Source: Acidobacteriota bacterium | Lineage (GTDB): Bacteria; Acidobacteriota; Vicinamibacteria; Vicinamibacterales; JAFNAJ01 | DNA: 64,000 nt | Assembly (NCBI GenBank): GCA_023384575.1 | Contig: JAHDVP010000013.1 | Location: forward strand, 3,406-67,405 | Reading direction: 5' to 3' | Shown here: positions 17,616 through 25,554 of the stretch, in pieces | Layout of the letters: every line of letters begins with the position of its first letter | Position numbering within the stretch: the stretch's first letter is position 1 | Program-made: the position numbers and the translations under genes | Notes under the pieces: generated by a model | What the model was told of the DNA's origin: nothing | Seen by the model: only the letters and a program-made list of their open reading frames with translations | The model's database searches: none

Positions 17616-17648
17616 GCTTGACCCGTCTATCGTCGTCGGGTTGAGACT
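17616..17648 (+). promoter_or_regulatory. MerR-type operator/promoter upstream of the merR-like gene
   Basis: TTGACC at 17618-17623 and GAGACT at 17643-17648 are separated by 19 bases, the elongated spacing that MerR proteins act on. Between them is a dyad, ACCCG and CGGGT with an 11-base centre, extending outward to CTTGACCCG/CGGGTTGAG with two mismatches. An alternative is that only the dyad matters, because the ribosome site GGAGG (17649-17653) would lie at the transcript start. Confidence 0.4.
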
Positions 17649-17660
17649 GGAGGCAGGTCG

Positions 17661-18194
17661 ATGGTCACAGTGTCCACGCTCGCGCGTCGCTGCGGCCTGA
17701 GCCGCACCACGGTGCTCTACTACGAGTCCATCGGCCTGCTGGCGCCGGCTCATCGCTCGCCGTCGAACTACCGGTACTACGGCGAGCGGGAGGTGGAACG
17801 GATGCGGCGGATCCGCGCCTATCGCGACGCGGGCCTCGCGCTGACCGACATCCGCGTCCTCCTCGACCGGACCGGCCAGGACGCCGCGACGGTCCTGTCG
17901 CGGCGGATCGTCGAGCTGGACGCCGAAATCGCGCGCCTGCGCGAGCACCAGCGGGCCATCGCCCGCCTGCTGCCCGGCACGGGCGTCGCAGGGAGAGACG
18001 AGATGATCAGCAAGGAGAAGTGGGTCGAGATCATGCGCGGCGCCGGGTTCACCGACGAGGACATGGGCCGGTGGCACGCCGAGTTCGAGCGCTCGGCTCC
18101 TGCCGAGCACCAGGAGTTCCTGCAGTTCCTGCGGATCCCCGCCGAGGAGATCACCAAGATCCGCGAGTGGAGCCGGACCGAGGCCGCGCGGTGA
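17661..18194 (+). CDS. MerR family transcriptional regulator
   Basis: A 177-residue regulator. Residues 1-70 are a winged helix-turn-helix with TVSTLARRCGLSRTTVLYYE and SNYRYYGEREVERMRRI, typical of MerR; residues 75-110 form the dimerisation coiled coil. The C-terminal segment (about 118-177, MISKEKWVEIMRGAGF, then WHAEFERSAPAEHQEFLQFL) is a small helical effector domain without the Cys pattern of metal sensors, so a metal ligand is unlikely. A good GGAGG ribosome site precedes the ATG. It probably regulates itself through the dyad at 17616-17648; the divergent NCS2 permease could be a second target. Confidence 0.92.
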   Translation: MVTVSTLARRCGLSRTTVLYYESIGLLAPAHRSPSNYRYYGEREVERMRRIRAYRDAGLALTDIRVLLDRTGQDAATVLSRRIVELDAEIARLREHQRAIARLLPGTGVAGRDEMISKEKWVEIMRGAGFTDEDMGRWHAEFERSAPAEHQEFLQFLRIPAEEITKIREWSRTEAAR

Positions 18195-18215
18195 CGCGAT
18201 CCGTCGCGCGGGTCG

Positions 18216-19496
18216 TCAGACGCGTTCGAGCAGCCGGCTCTCGGCCAGCTGCAGGACCGAATACAGGGCGCCGTGGAGCTGCGCTTCGTCCCCGAGCTCC
18301 GTGACGCGGATTTCGGGGCAGTTGGGGACGATCCGCGCGACGACCTCCCGCACCGGATCGAGCAGCTGGTCGCCCGCATGGCTGATGCCGCCGCCGAAGA
18401 CGACCATCGTCGGGTCGAGCACGGTGACGATGTTGGCGACGGCCGTGCCGAGGTAGACGGCGATGCGCTCCACGACCCGCTGGGCGGCCCGGTGGCCGTC
18501 ACGGGCCGCCTCGAAGAGCGAGGCGGGCAGCACCTCGGTGCGCCTGCGAGGCGACGCGATGGTGAGGGGCGGGCTCGCGACGACGCCCTCACCGAGGCGG
18601 GCAATGGCCGCCGCCCCGGCCCGGCTCTCGAGGTAGCCCTGCTCCCCGAAGTCCTCGTGCCAGCGCCGGTAGTCGAGGTTCATGTGGCTGATCTCCCCCG
18701 CGTACCACCGGCTCCCGCGGTGGAGGTGCCCATCGACGACGATGCCCGCGCCGACGCCCGCGCCGAGGGCGACGAACACGAAATTGCGCTCACCGCGGGC
18801 GCAGCCGGCCCAGAACTCGCCGAGCGCCGCCATGTTCACGTCGTTGTCGACGACGGTCGGCACGCCGAACGCCGATTCGAGGAGATCGCGCAGCGGTACG
18901 TCGACCCAGCCGCGCAGGTTGACCGCGCGGATGACCGTGCCGCGCGCGACGTCGGTCATGCCCGGCGCGCCGATGCCGATCGCGAACAGCTTGCGCGCGT
19001 CGAGCCCGGACTCGGTGAAGAGCGCCGAGATCCCGCTGGTGATCCGCGCGATCACGGCGTCGCGCGACGACCCCGGCGTACGTTCCTGGCGCCGGTGCAC
19101 GACGCGGCCCTGAAGGTCGGCGAGCGCGAAGCGGATGGTCGTCGAACCGAGGTCGACCGCGGCCACGTACCCGAACTCCGCGTTGAACTCGACCATGACC
19201 GGTCGCCTCCCGCCACTCGACACCCCGATGCCGGCCAGCCGCAGCAGGCCCTTCCGGTTCAGGAGGTCGTTGACGAGCGCCGACACCGTGGGGGGACTGA
19301 GGCGCGACCGGCGCGCGAGGGCGGCGCGGGAGATCGGCCCGTGACGCCGCACCGCTTCCAGGATGCGCACGCCGTTGTGCCGCCGCATCATCGCGCCGTT
19401 GAGCCCTCCGGCGTCGAGCGCCACGGGCACACTGCGGAGATCGTCGGTCGTCAGCGCGGGAGCGGGACGGGTTGACGGCACACGGGGAGTCGGCAT
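18216..19496 (-). CDS. ROK family transcriptional regulator lacking the zinc-site cysteines
   Basis: A 426-residue ROK protein with an N-terminal winged helix-turn-helix (about 45-100: RHGPISRAALARRSRLSPPT) and a sugar-kinase-like C-terminal domain (AVDLGSTTIRFALADLQG, VDNDVNMAALGEFWAG, ALGAGVGAGIV). Such proteins repress sugar utilisation genes and respond to a sugar or sugar phosphate. In most ROK proteins the GEIGH segment is followed by CxCGxxGC; here the matching stretch reads DFGEQGYLES, with all cysteines replaced. The ATG at 19496 is preferred because upstream codons look non-coding. Together with the PIG-L and lyase-like genes upstream it may form a carbohydrate operon. Confidence 0.9.
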   Translation of the reverse strand: MPTPRVPSTRPAPALTTDDLRSVPVALDAGGLNGAMMRRHNGVRILEAVRRHGPISRAALARRSRLSPPTVSALVNDLLNRKGLLRLAGIGVSSGGRRPVMVEFNAEFGYVAAVDLGSTTIRFALADLQGRVVHRRQERTPGSSRDAVIARITSGISALFTESGLDARKLFAIGIGAPGMTDVARGTVIRAVNLRGWVDVPLRDLLESAFGVPTVVDNDVNMAALGEFWAGCARGERNFVFVALGAGVGAGIVVDGHLHRGSRWYAGEISHMNLDYRRWHEDFGEQGYLESRAGAAAIARLGEGVVASPPLTIASPRRRTEVLPASLFEAARDGHRAAQRVVERIAVYLGTAVANIVTVLDPTMVVFGGGISHAGDQLLDPVREVVARIVPNCPEIRVTELGDEAQLHGALYSVLQLAESRLLERV

Positions 19497-19617
19497 CGGG
19501 TGTTGGCGTCGAGTGGCTCGGTTGCCGGCGCTCGCCGGTGGCGGACGTCGGCCCCGGCGGCCGACGCCCGCTGACCACGCCTCGGCCGCCGTCGGAAGCG
19601 TAACGCAAGATGCGGCG

Positions 19618-22347
19618 TCACGGCACGTTCGTCGTCGGGCGGTCGGCACGTGGACGACCCACGAGGTTCGCCAGGATCCGGTAGGCGCCGGGAGTCCCCG
19701 CCGGCAACTGCCGCCAGAGCCCCAGGCCGACGTACGTCCACGTTCCCTGACCCACCGGGGCGACGGTCAGCAGGCCCCGCTTCTCGCCCGGGTTCTTCGG
19801 CCACGGATCGCTCGACGCGAGCAGGTCGACGTACCGTTCGTCCTTCGCGCCGAAGAAGTAGAGGCCGCGTTCCTGGACCCAGCCGTCGAAATCGCGCGCG
19901 CCGATGCGGTTCGGGGTCGTCAGTTCGAGCCGGTCGGGCGTGAGCACGACGACCGGCGCCTCTTCCACGGTGACGCGGTGGCTCGTGATGAGCGCCGGGT
20001 AGGGCGTATAGGGGCTCGACTCCGGCATCGGCCCCCCGAATCCTCCGTGCCGTTCGCCGCCGAGCCAGTTCATGCCGACCTTGTTGTACTGCACCACCAG
20101 GTGGCCGCCCTCGCGCACGAAGTCGAGCAGGCGCTGATGGTACGCCCGGAGGTCGGGCCGCTTCTCGTAGGCCCGGATGCCGGTGACGATCGTCGGGAAG
20201 CGGGAGAGGTCGCCGAAGGCGATGTCGTCCGGCGTCAGCAGCGTCACGCTGGCGCCGAGCTGGCGGATCGCGGCGGGGACCTCGTCACCCGATCCCATGA
20301 CGTAACCGACCGCGAGATCCGGCGTGACCGCGACGTCGATCGTCTTCACCCGCGAGGTGGCCGCGTGGAAGAGATGCCGGGCCTGGATGTGATGGTAGGC
20401 GATGACCTGGTAGCCCTCGCGGAATTCCTCGCCGTCGCGCACGGCGACCGCGCGGATCTCCACCTCGCCTTCCTCGAGGCGCGCGGGCGGCGTGACGAAG
20501 AACCTCGCCGTCATCTCCTCCTCCTCGAGCGAGAAGGCGAGCGAGGCCTCGCGGGGTTCGACCGTCCAGCCGGCCGGCGCTTCCAGGCGGACCGACGCCT
20601 TCGACGCCGCCGGCGCGTTGTTGAGCACCGACACCCGGAACTCCCGCGCCCGCCCCCCGGCGACGACGGGAACGATGGCAATCTCCGGCGTGAGCCTGAC
20701 CGAGAGCGCCGGCACCACGTTGAGCACCTTCTGCTTCTCGCCGCCCACCCACGGGCCCTCGTAGCGGAAATACGCGGGGTGGTTGACCGTGGCCGTCGTG
20801 CCTTCGACGGTGAACGTGACGTCGGCGGTCACGTCCGGCGGGCTCCATGGCAGCGTGTGGTGCTCCGGTGCCTCGATGTCGTAGCGGTCCACGGTCCGGT
20901 TCATCTTCCAGTACGGCTGCGAGTAGCGTGCGCTGGCGCCGACCGCGACGGTGAAGACGAGCTCCGTCGACCCGTTGGGGGCGAGCGCCCTCGCGCCGCC
21001 GCCCTCGAGCGTGGCCGACCAGCCGTCGGGGACGTTCAGCGTGACGGCGTCGATCGCCAAGGGCGTCGAACCCGCGTTGAACACCGCCGCGGTCACCTCG
21101 ACCTGCTGCCCGCGCACGACGTTGCCGTCGGTGGTGGTGACGTGAACCACGAGGCCCTGAGCCAGGGCGAGCGCGCGCACGAAGTCGCCGGCCTTGCGGT
21201 CGAGCCGCCAGACGATCTCCTCGCGGGCGGCCGGCGGGAGTGCGCTGGCGGCCACGGCGTCGCGGAGCTGTCGGGTCTTCGCGAGGCCTGCCGAGAGCGT
21301 CGGCAGCGTCTCGTGCGGCGCCAGGACGGCGTAGGCGGCCTGGGCCCGCCTCGCGTCGGCCTCGATGGCGGCCAGGCCGGCCGCGAGCGACGGGACGAGG
21401 GCCTCGTGACCCGACGCAAAGCGCGCGAGACGGCCGAGCGACGTGTCGACACCATCGAGCAGGTCAGCCTCGGCGCCCGCGACGGCCGGCTCGCTGTCGA
21501 CCAGCGCGAAGCGGGCCTGCCCCGACCCGGGCCGCGCCTCGAGCTGGCCCATCCCCTGGCACAGGTGCGCCGCACGGGCGATCATCCCGAACTGCTGCCA
21601 TGACATGCCGAGCAGCGGGTCGACGTCGCTGTAGGTCATCGGGACGGCACCTGCGGCGGTGGTGCTCGCGCCGGCCCCTGGGCTGCCGCTCGCCGCTTCG
21701 TAGATCTTGCGCGCCTGCCACGGGCGCAGCCCTTCGGCGATCTGCTCCGGGAAGCGTGTGGGGTCGGCGGCCGCGCGGAACGCCTCCTCACCGAGGCGTG
21801 CGGTCGTCTGGTGGTGCTGGCCGCCGCCTGGGGCCTCGCGGGGCATCGTCAGGATCACGTCGGGCCGCACCGTGCGCACCACGCGGACGACGTCGCGCAG
21901 GATCTCCTCTCGGCCCCACTTCTCGAACGTCTCCTCGACGCTGAACGAGTACCCGAACTCGTACGCGCGCGTGAAGTACTGGGCCGCCCCGTCGTACCGG
22001 TGAACCTCGGCGAGCTCCTCCGTGCGCAGGATTCCGATGGCCTGGAAGAGCTCCGGACCGATCTCGTTCTGGCCGCCGTCGCCCCGCGTCACCGTCAGCA
22101 GGGCGGTCTTGAGCCCGCGGCCCCGGTTCAGCATCACCAGCGCGCCGTTGTTCTCGTCGTCCGGGTGCGCGGTGATGTAGAGCACCGCCCCGTCGACCGG
22201 CAGGTGGCGCAGTGCCAGGCCGAGGCCCACGGCGCCCTGATCGTGTCCGAGAGGCGTGACCTGCGCCATCGCGGCGCCGGTCGTGGCGAAACAGCAGACG
22301 AGGGCCGCCGCCAGGCGACGGGCCGGTGAACGGAGCCGACGGGACAT
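19618..22347 (-). CDS. Secreted multidomain PIG-L family deacetylase
   Basis: A 909-residue exported protein. After a signal peptide ending near AMAQ (residue 29) comes a LmbE/PIG-L domain with the zinc motif HPDDE at 61-65 and a second ligand region GGQHHQTT near 177; this family removes N-acetyl groups from sugars. The central part (about 430-700) contains beta-sandwich modules, one NEW3-like (GWTVEPREASLAFSLEEEE). The C-terminal 200 residues resemble a class I glutamine-amidotransferase/ThuA-like fold (FVREGGHLVVQYNK) without a clear catalytic triad. It is 40 bp after the lyase-like gene and 121 bp before the ROK regulator. The substrate is unknown; an extracellular amino-sugar polymer is plausible. 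Confidence 0.88.
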   Translation of the reverse strand: MSRRLRSPARRLAAALVCCFATTGAAMAQVTPLGHDQGAVGLGLALRHLPVDGAVLYITAHPDDENNGALVMLNRGRGLKTALLTVTRGDGGQNEIGPELFQAIGILRTEELAEVHRYDGAAQYFTRAYEFGYSFSVEETFEKWGREEILRDVVRVVRTVRPDVILTMPREAPGGGQHHQTTARLGEEAFRAAADPTRFPEQIAEGLRPWQARKIYEAASGSPGAGASTTAAGAVPMTYSDVDPLLGMSWQQFGMIARAAHLCQGMGQLEARPGSGQARFALVDSEPAVAGAEADLLDGVDTSLGRLARFASGHEALVPSLAAGLAAIEADARRAQAAYAVLAPHETLPTLSAGLAKTRQLRDAVAASALPPAAREEIVWRLDRKAGDFVRALALAQGLVVHVTTTDGNVVRGQQVEVTAAVFNAGSTPLAIDAVTLNVPDGWSATLEGGGARALAPNGSTELVFTVAVGASARYSQPYWKMNRTVDRYDIEAPEHHTLPWSPPDVTADVTFTVEGTTATVNHPAYFRYEGPWVGGEKQKVLNVVPALSVRLTPEIAIVPVVAGGRAREFRVSVLNNAPAASKASVRLEAPAGWTVEPREASLAFSLEEEEMTARFFVTPPARLEEGEVEIRAVAVRDGEEFREGYQVIAYHHIQARHLFHAATSRVKTIDVAVTPDLAVGYVMGSGDEVPAAIRQLGASVTLLTPDDIAFGDLSRFPTIVTGIRAYEKRPDLRAYHQRLLDFVREGGHLVVQYNKVGMNWLGGERHGGFGGPMPESSPYTPYPALITSHRVTVEEAPVVVLTPDRLELTTPNRIGARDFDGWVQERGLYFFGAKDERYVDLLASSDPWPKNPGEKRGLLTVAPVGQGTWTYVGLGLWRQLPAGTPGAYRILANLVGRPRADRPTTNVP

Positions 22348-22387
22348 GAGGAACCCTCCTGGCCGCCGCGTGCGGCCGCGTGGGCGT

Positions 22388-25117
22388 TCAGCGTGCGAGG
22401 CCGTCGCGCGCGGCGGCCGGCGCCGGCGGCGGCGAGGTATCTTCCAGCTGGGCGAGCGCGTACGGCAGGGTGAAGGCGTGGGTCCACCCGAAGATGCGCA
22501 GGCCGTTCGTGAAGGCCCAGCCGGCGCGGCGCGGTGGGGGGACCTGGCCGGCGCGCAGCTTGACCGGACCACGGTTCAGCAGGTCGAGCCGGTGCCGGTT
22601 GGGGTCGTCCGGCAGGTGGCTAGCGGCCTCGAGCGCCTCGAACAGCGCTGCCTGCGTCCACGTGTCGTCGACGGGTCGCGGCAGCTCGTCGACCCGCAGC
22701 GGCTCGAGGCGACGCCGCATCTCGTCGAGGAACGAAGGCTCGCCGCTCAGCCGGTATCCCAGCACGAGACCGTGAATCGTCGACAGGTACGATTCCATCC
22801 AGTGATCGAGCGGCGGGACGTCGCGCACGGCGCGCGCATGGCGGATGAGGGCCGCCCTGACCGCGGGGTCGTCCGTCATGTCGAGATACCGGGCGAGCCC
22901 GTGCGACGCGTACACGTTGGCGTACCCGTACCGGTCGATGACCAGATTGTCGCGCTGCGTCCGCTGCAGCCGGAGCATCCGCTCGACCCGCGCTTTGACC
23001 TCGGCTTCGTAGCGGGGGTCCTTCGTGGCGTCCCACACCTCGACGAGGTTCCACACCGACAGGTAGAGGCGGCGTCCGGTCAGCTCGTGCTCGCCCCAGA
23101 GGCGCCGCAGGTGCATGTCGGCCGTCAGGCGCGCCACGTCGAGCCCCCGGTGCTCGCCGGCCAGGTAGTAGCTGGCGAGCCAGCCCTGCACCCAGACGTG
23201 CGCGCTCAGGATGTGCAGCCAGTGCTGCGCCGAGTGGCGTCGTCCGACACCGAGGTACTTTGTCCCGGGCGGCGCGTTCAGCGTGTTCCAGTAGTCGAGC
23301 GGGTAGTTCGACTCGCCGTGGTACTCCGGGCCCGTCGGCCAGTGGGTGTTGTCGACGTCCATCGTGTGGCGGCTCATGGCCAGCGCCGCGTCGAAGAGGC
23401 GGGGATCGCCCGTGCGCATGAACTGGAGCCACAGCATGAAGTCCTGGGCGGGCTCGTTGTGGCCGAACGTGTTCCAGGCGCTGCCGTCGAAGGTGTTCAT
23501 CATGTCGCCGTGATCGAACAGGCCGTACCACGGCTGCCATTTCTGATTGAACAGCATCCACTCGAACTTGTAGTCGAGCGCCCGCTGGAACTCGGGAAAC
23601 GCCTCGCCCGCCGGCGCGAAGGCGCCGTAGACCCCCGAGCGGCCGTACCACGAGGGATCGACGTGGGCCACCGGCGGGTCGAGCACGTGGCGCATCGTCC
23701 GCGCCACGTCGTCGGCCGACGTGTCGGCGCCGTGGAAGAACAGCGCGAGCTCGCTCGTCTTCGCGATGCCCTGTGCCCAGTTCTCGATGGCACCCTCGGA
23801 CGCGGGCCGGTCGGTGGCCCGAGCGAAGCTCATCGGGCCAGCCCGCGGCGACCAGAAGTACGCCGTGAGCTCACCCGTCGCCGCGTCGAAGGCCAGCTCC
23901 TTCGGGTACTCCTCGAGGAAATGACGCACGCCCATCGCCACGCCGCGCGTGCCATCGAAGACGTCGACCCATCCGGCCGCGCGCTCGGCGCGATCGACGA
24001 CCGCGTCGCCGTCGCGCACGTCGGCGGTGAAGCCGTCGAGACGAGACGTCGGCGTCGCCGTCGGTACGGGCGGGACGCGGTCGGGCTTGGGGCCGGTCTG
24101 CGCCACCGAGAAGCGGCCGGCCGCCCCAAGCGGCCGCCGCACCGGGCGCGCGGGTCCCGGCGACCACCACGTGCCGTCGACGAGCGCGGTGCGGACCTCG
24201 GGCTCGGGGCCCAGCCGGAGCTGAAGGCCGAGGCCCAGGGCCGCGAGGCGGTCGTTGGGCTGCGACCAGCCGGCGTCGGTCGGGTCGGGGCGGATGAGCG
24301 ACCCGGCCTGGGTCGCGACGTGCGGGTACTCGCCCGTCTGTGGCGCGTGCTTGTCGGGCGTTCCGGTGTAGACGAAGGTGTGCAGCACGCGCACGTACGG
24401 CCGGTTGGCGTACGCGTGGACGCGCAGGACGAACGGGCCGGCCACGTTGTCGTCGCGCGTGTACCGGTACTCGCCTTCGACGCGGACGATGGCGTGCAAC
24501 GGCCCCGAGCCCTTGTCGATGACGGTGCGCCTGATGGTCGCTCGCGACGGGTCGAGGCCCGCGTCGTCGAGCAAATCGGCGAACGAGCCTCGTGCGCCGG
24601 GACCGGCGGCGATGAGGTCGGCTTCGTCGAAGCCGTTGCCGTCGAGGTCGAGCAGGACGCTGTGGACGAACCCCCCCTCTCCCTGCTGGATGACGAGGCG
24701 CATGGGGCCGGTCGTGATCTCGGCGAGGCCCTGGGCGCGCTGGCTGTTGACGATCTCGAGCGCGTGCGCCGGCCGCGACCGGACGACGTCGTCGCCGAAC
24801 TCGAGGACGTAGCGATCCGCTCCCTCCGCGAAGAAGAAGACCCAGGCCCATTTCACGCTCGGGTCGGCTGGCTCCCAGGTCGCGATCTCGGTCACCTGTG
24901 CCGGAATCTCGCGCCCGTCGGAGGTAACGACGCGAATCTTCTCCGGCGACGACACCACGCCCCTGGGAAACGGCACGCCGAGCGTGAGTGGCGCGCCCGG
25001 TTGGGGGCGCGCCACCCGGATCGACAGTCGTTCGGCTCCGACAACCTCGGTGGGGGGGAGGAGTAGCCAGAGCGCGAGCGCGACCGCCGAACCTCTGCGA
25101 ACGGACCGGGTCGTCAT
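22388..25117 (-). CDS. Large secreted protein related to exo-rhamnogalacturonan lyases (RGLX/YetA-like)
   Basis: A 909-residue protein with a signal peptide (residues 1-28). The N-terminal beta domain opening LTLGVPFPRGVV and continuing with WEPADPSVKWAWVFFF matches the RGLX/YetA-like family N-terminal region. The long middle and C-terminal part is rich in aromatic residues and helical repeats (WMLFNQKWQPWYGLFDHGD, HWPTGPEYHGESN, YANVYASHGLARYLDM), as in an alpha/alpha barrel polysaccharide lyase. Function in pectin-type polymer degradation is inference. It is the first gene of the PIG-L/ROK group. The start ATG at 25117 is followed by basic residues and a hydrophobic core, so the start is good. 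Confidence 0.75.
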   Translation of the reverse strand: MTTRSVRRGSAVALALWLLLPPTEVVGAERLSIRVARPQPGAPLTLGVPFPRGVVSSPEKIRVVTSDGREIPAQVTEIATWEPADPSVKWAWVFFFAEGADRYVLEFGDDVVRSRPAHALEIVNSQRAQGLAEITTGPMRLVIQQGEGGFVHSVLLDLDGNGFDEADLIAAGPGARGSFADLLDDAGLDPSRATIRRTVIDKGSGPLHAIVRVEGEYRYTRDDNVAGPFVLRVHAYANRPYVRVLHTFVYTGTPDKHAPQTGEYPHVATQAGSLIRPDPTDAGWSQPNDRLAALGLGLQLRLGPEPEVRTALVDGTWWSPGPARPVRRPLGAAGRFSVAQTGPKPDRVPPVPTATPTSRLDGFTADVRDGDAVVDRAERAAGWVDVFDGTRGVAMGVRHFLEEYPKELAFDAATGELTAYFWSPRAGPMSFARATDRPASEGAIENWAQGIAKTSELALFFHGADTSADDVARTMRHVLDPPVAHVDPSWYGRSGVYGAFAPAGEAFPEFQRALDYKFEWMLFNQKWQPWYGLFDHGDMMNTFDGSAWNTFGHNEPAQDFMLWLQFMRTGDPRLFDAALAMSRHTMDVDNTHWPTGPEYHGESNYPLDYWNTLNAPPGTKYLGVGRRHSAQHWLHILSAHVWVQGWLASYYLAGEHRGLDVARLTADMHLRRLWGEHELTGRRLYLSVWNLVEVWDATKDPRYEAEVKARVERMLRLQRTQRDNLVIDRYGYANVYASHGLARYLDMTDDPAVRAALIRHARAVRDVPPLDHWMESYLSTIHGLVLGYRLSGEPSFLDEMRRRLEPLRVDELPRPVDDTWTQAALFEALEAASHLPDDPNRHRLDLLNRGPVKLRAGQVPPPRRAGWAFTNGLRIFGWTHAFTLPYALAQLEDTSPPPAPAAARDGLAR

Positions 25118-25554
25118 CGTCGGCCGGGAGCGGATCTTCCCGGGTCGAGCGGCCCGCGGACCTCGATGCCACGGCGGGTGGCGCGAGACGGGGCGCTCGG
25201 GGGACGCCGGCGGGACGACCTGGCCGCGCGGGTCCCGAACACGTGGCGCCGCCCGGTCGGGGGCGCGTCATCCGGGTGGAGCGGGCGGGGGGGTGTCCGC
25301 GCCGGGGCAGTCCAGCGGAAGGGGGACGCCGGCGGAGCGGAGAGGACCCGGGACACGCGCGCTCTACATGAAGCGACTTAATAAAGAGAGTTAACGAAGT
25401 AGCTAGGTGGAGTATTGGCCCAGGGCTCGAGCGTGTCAAGGGAAAACCGAGGAGCCTGGCCCCGGTGACGATCTTTTACAGGCGGGCCCGACGGGTGGCG
25501 CCGGGCGTGTGGTAGAGTCTGGCCGCGACCCCCGCGAACACCGGACTCGGAACG
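25118..25554. other. 437-bp divergent intergenic region with an AT-rich dyad
   Basis: This region separates the lyase-like gene (-) from the NSS transporter (+). Most of it is GC-rich without features. At 25375-25402 there is a striking AT-rich island holding a 25-bp partial dyad (ACTT..T.AA, seven central bases, TT.A..AAGT), suggestive of an operator. TAGAGT at 25513-25518 is a candidate -10 for the transporter. I see no gene here. Confidence 0.5.
25376..25400. promoter_or_regulatory. Candidate operator: AT-rich partial dyad
   Basis: A 25-bp sequence with symmetric positions ACTT, T, AA on the left and TT, A, AAGT on the right. It is the lowest-GC stretch in the divergent region. It could regulate either flanking gene; the binding protein is unknown. 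Confidence 0.3.
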
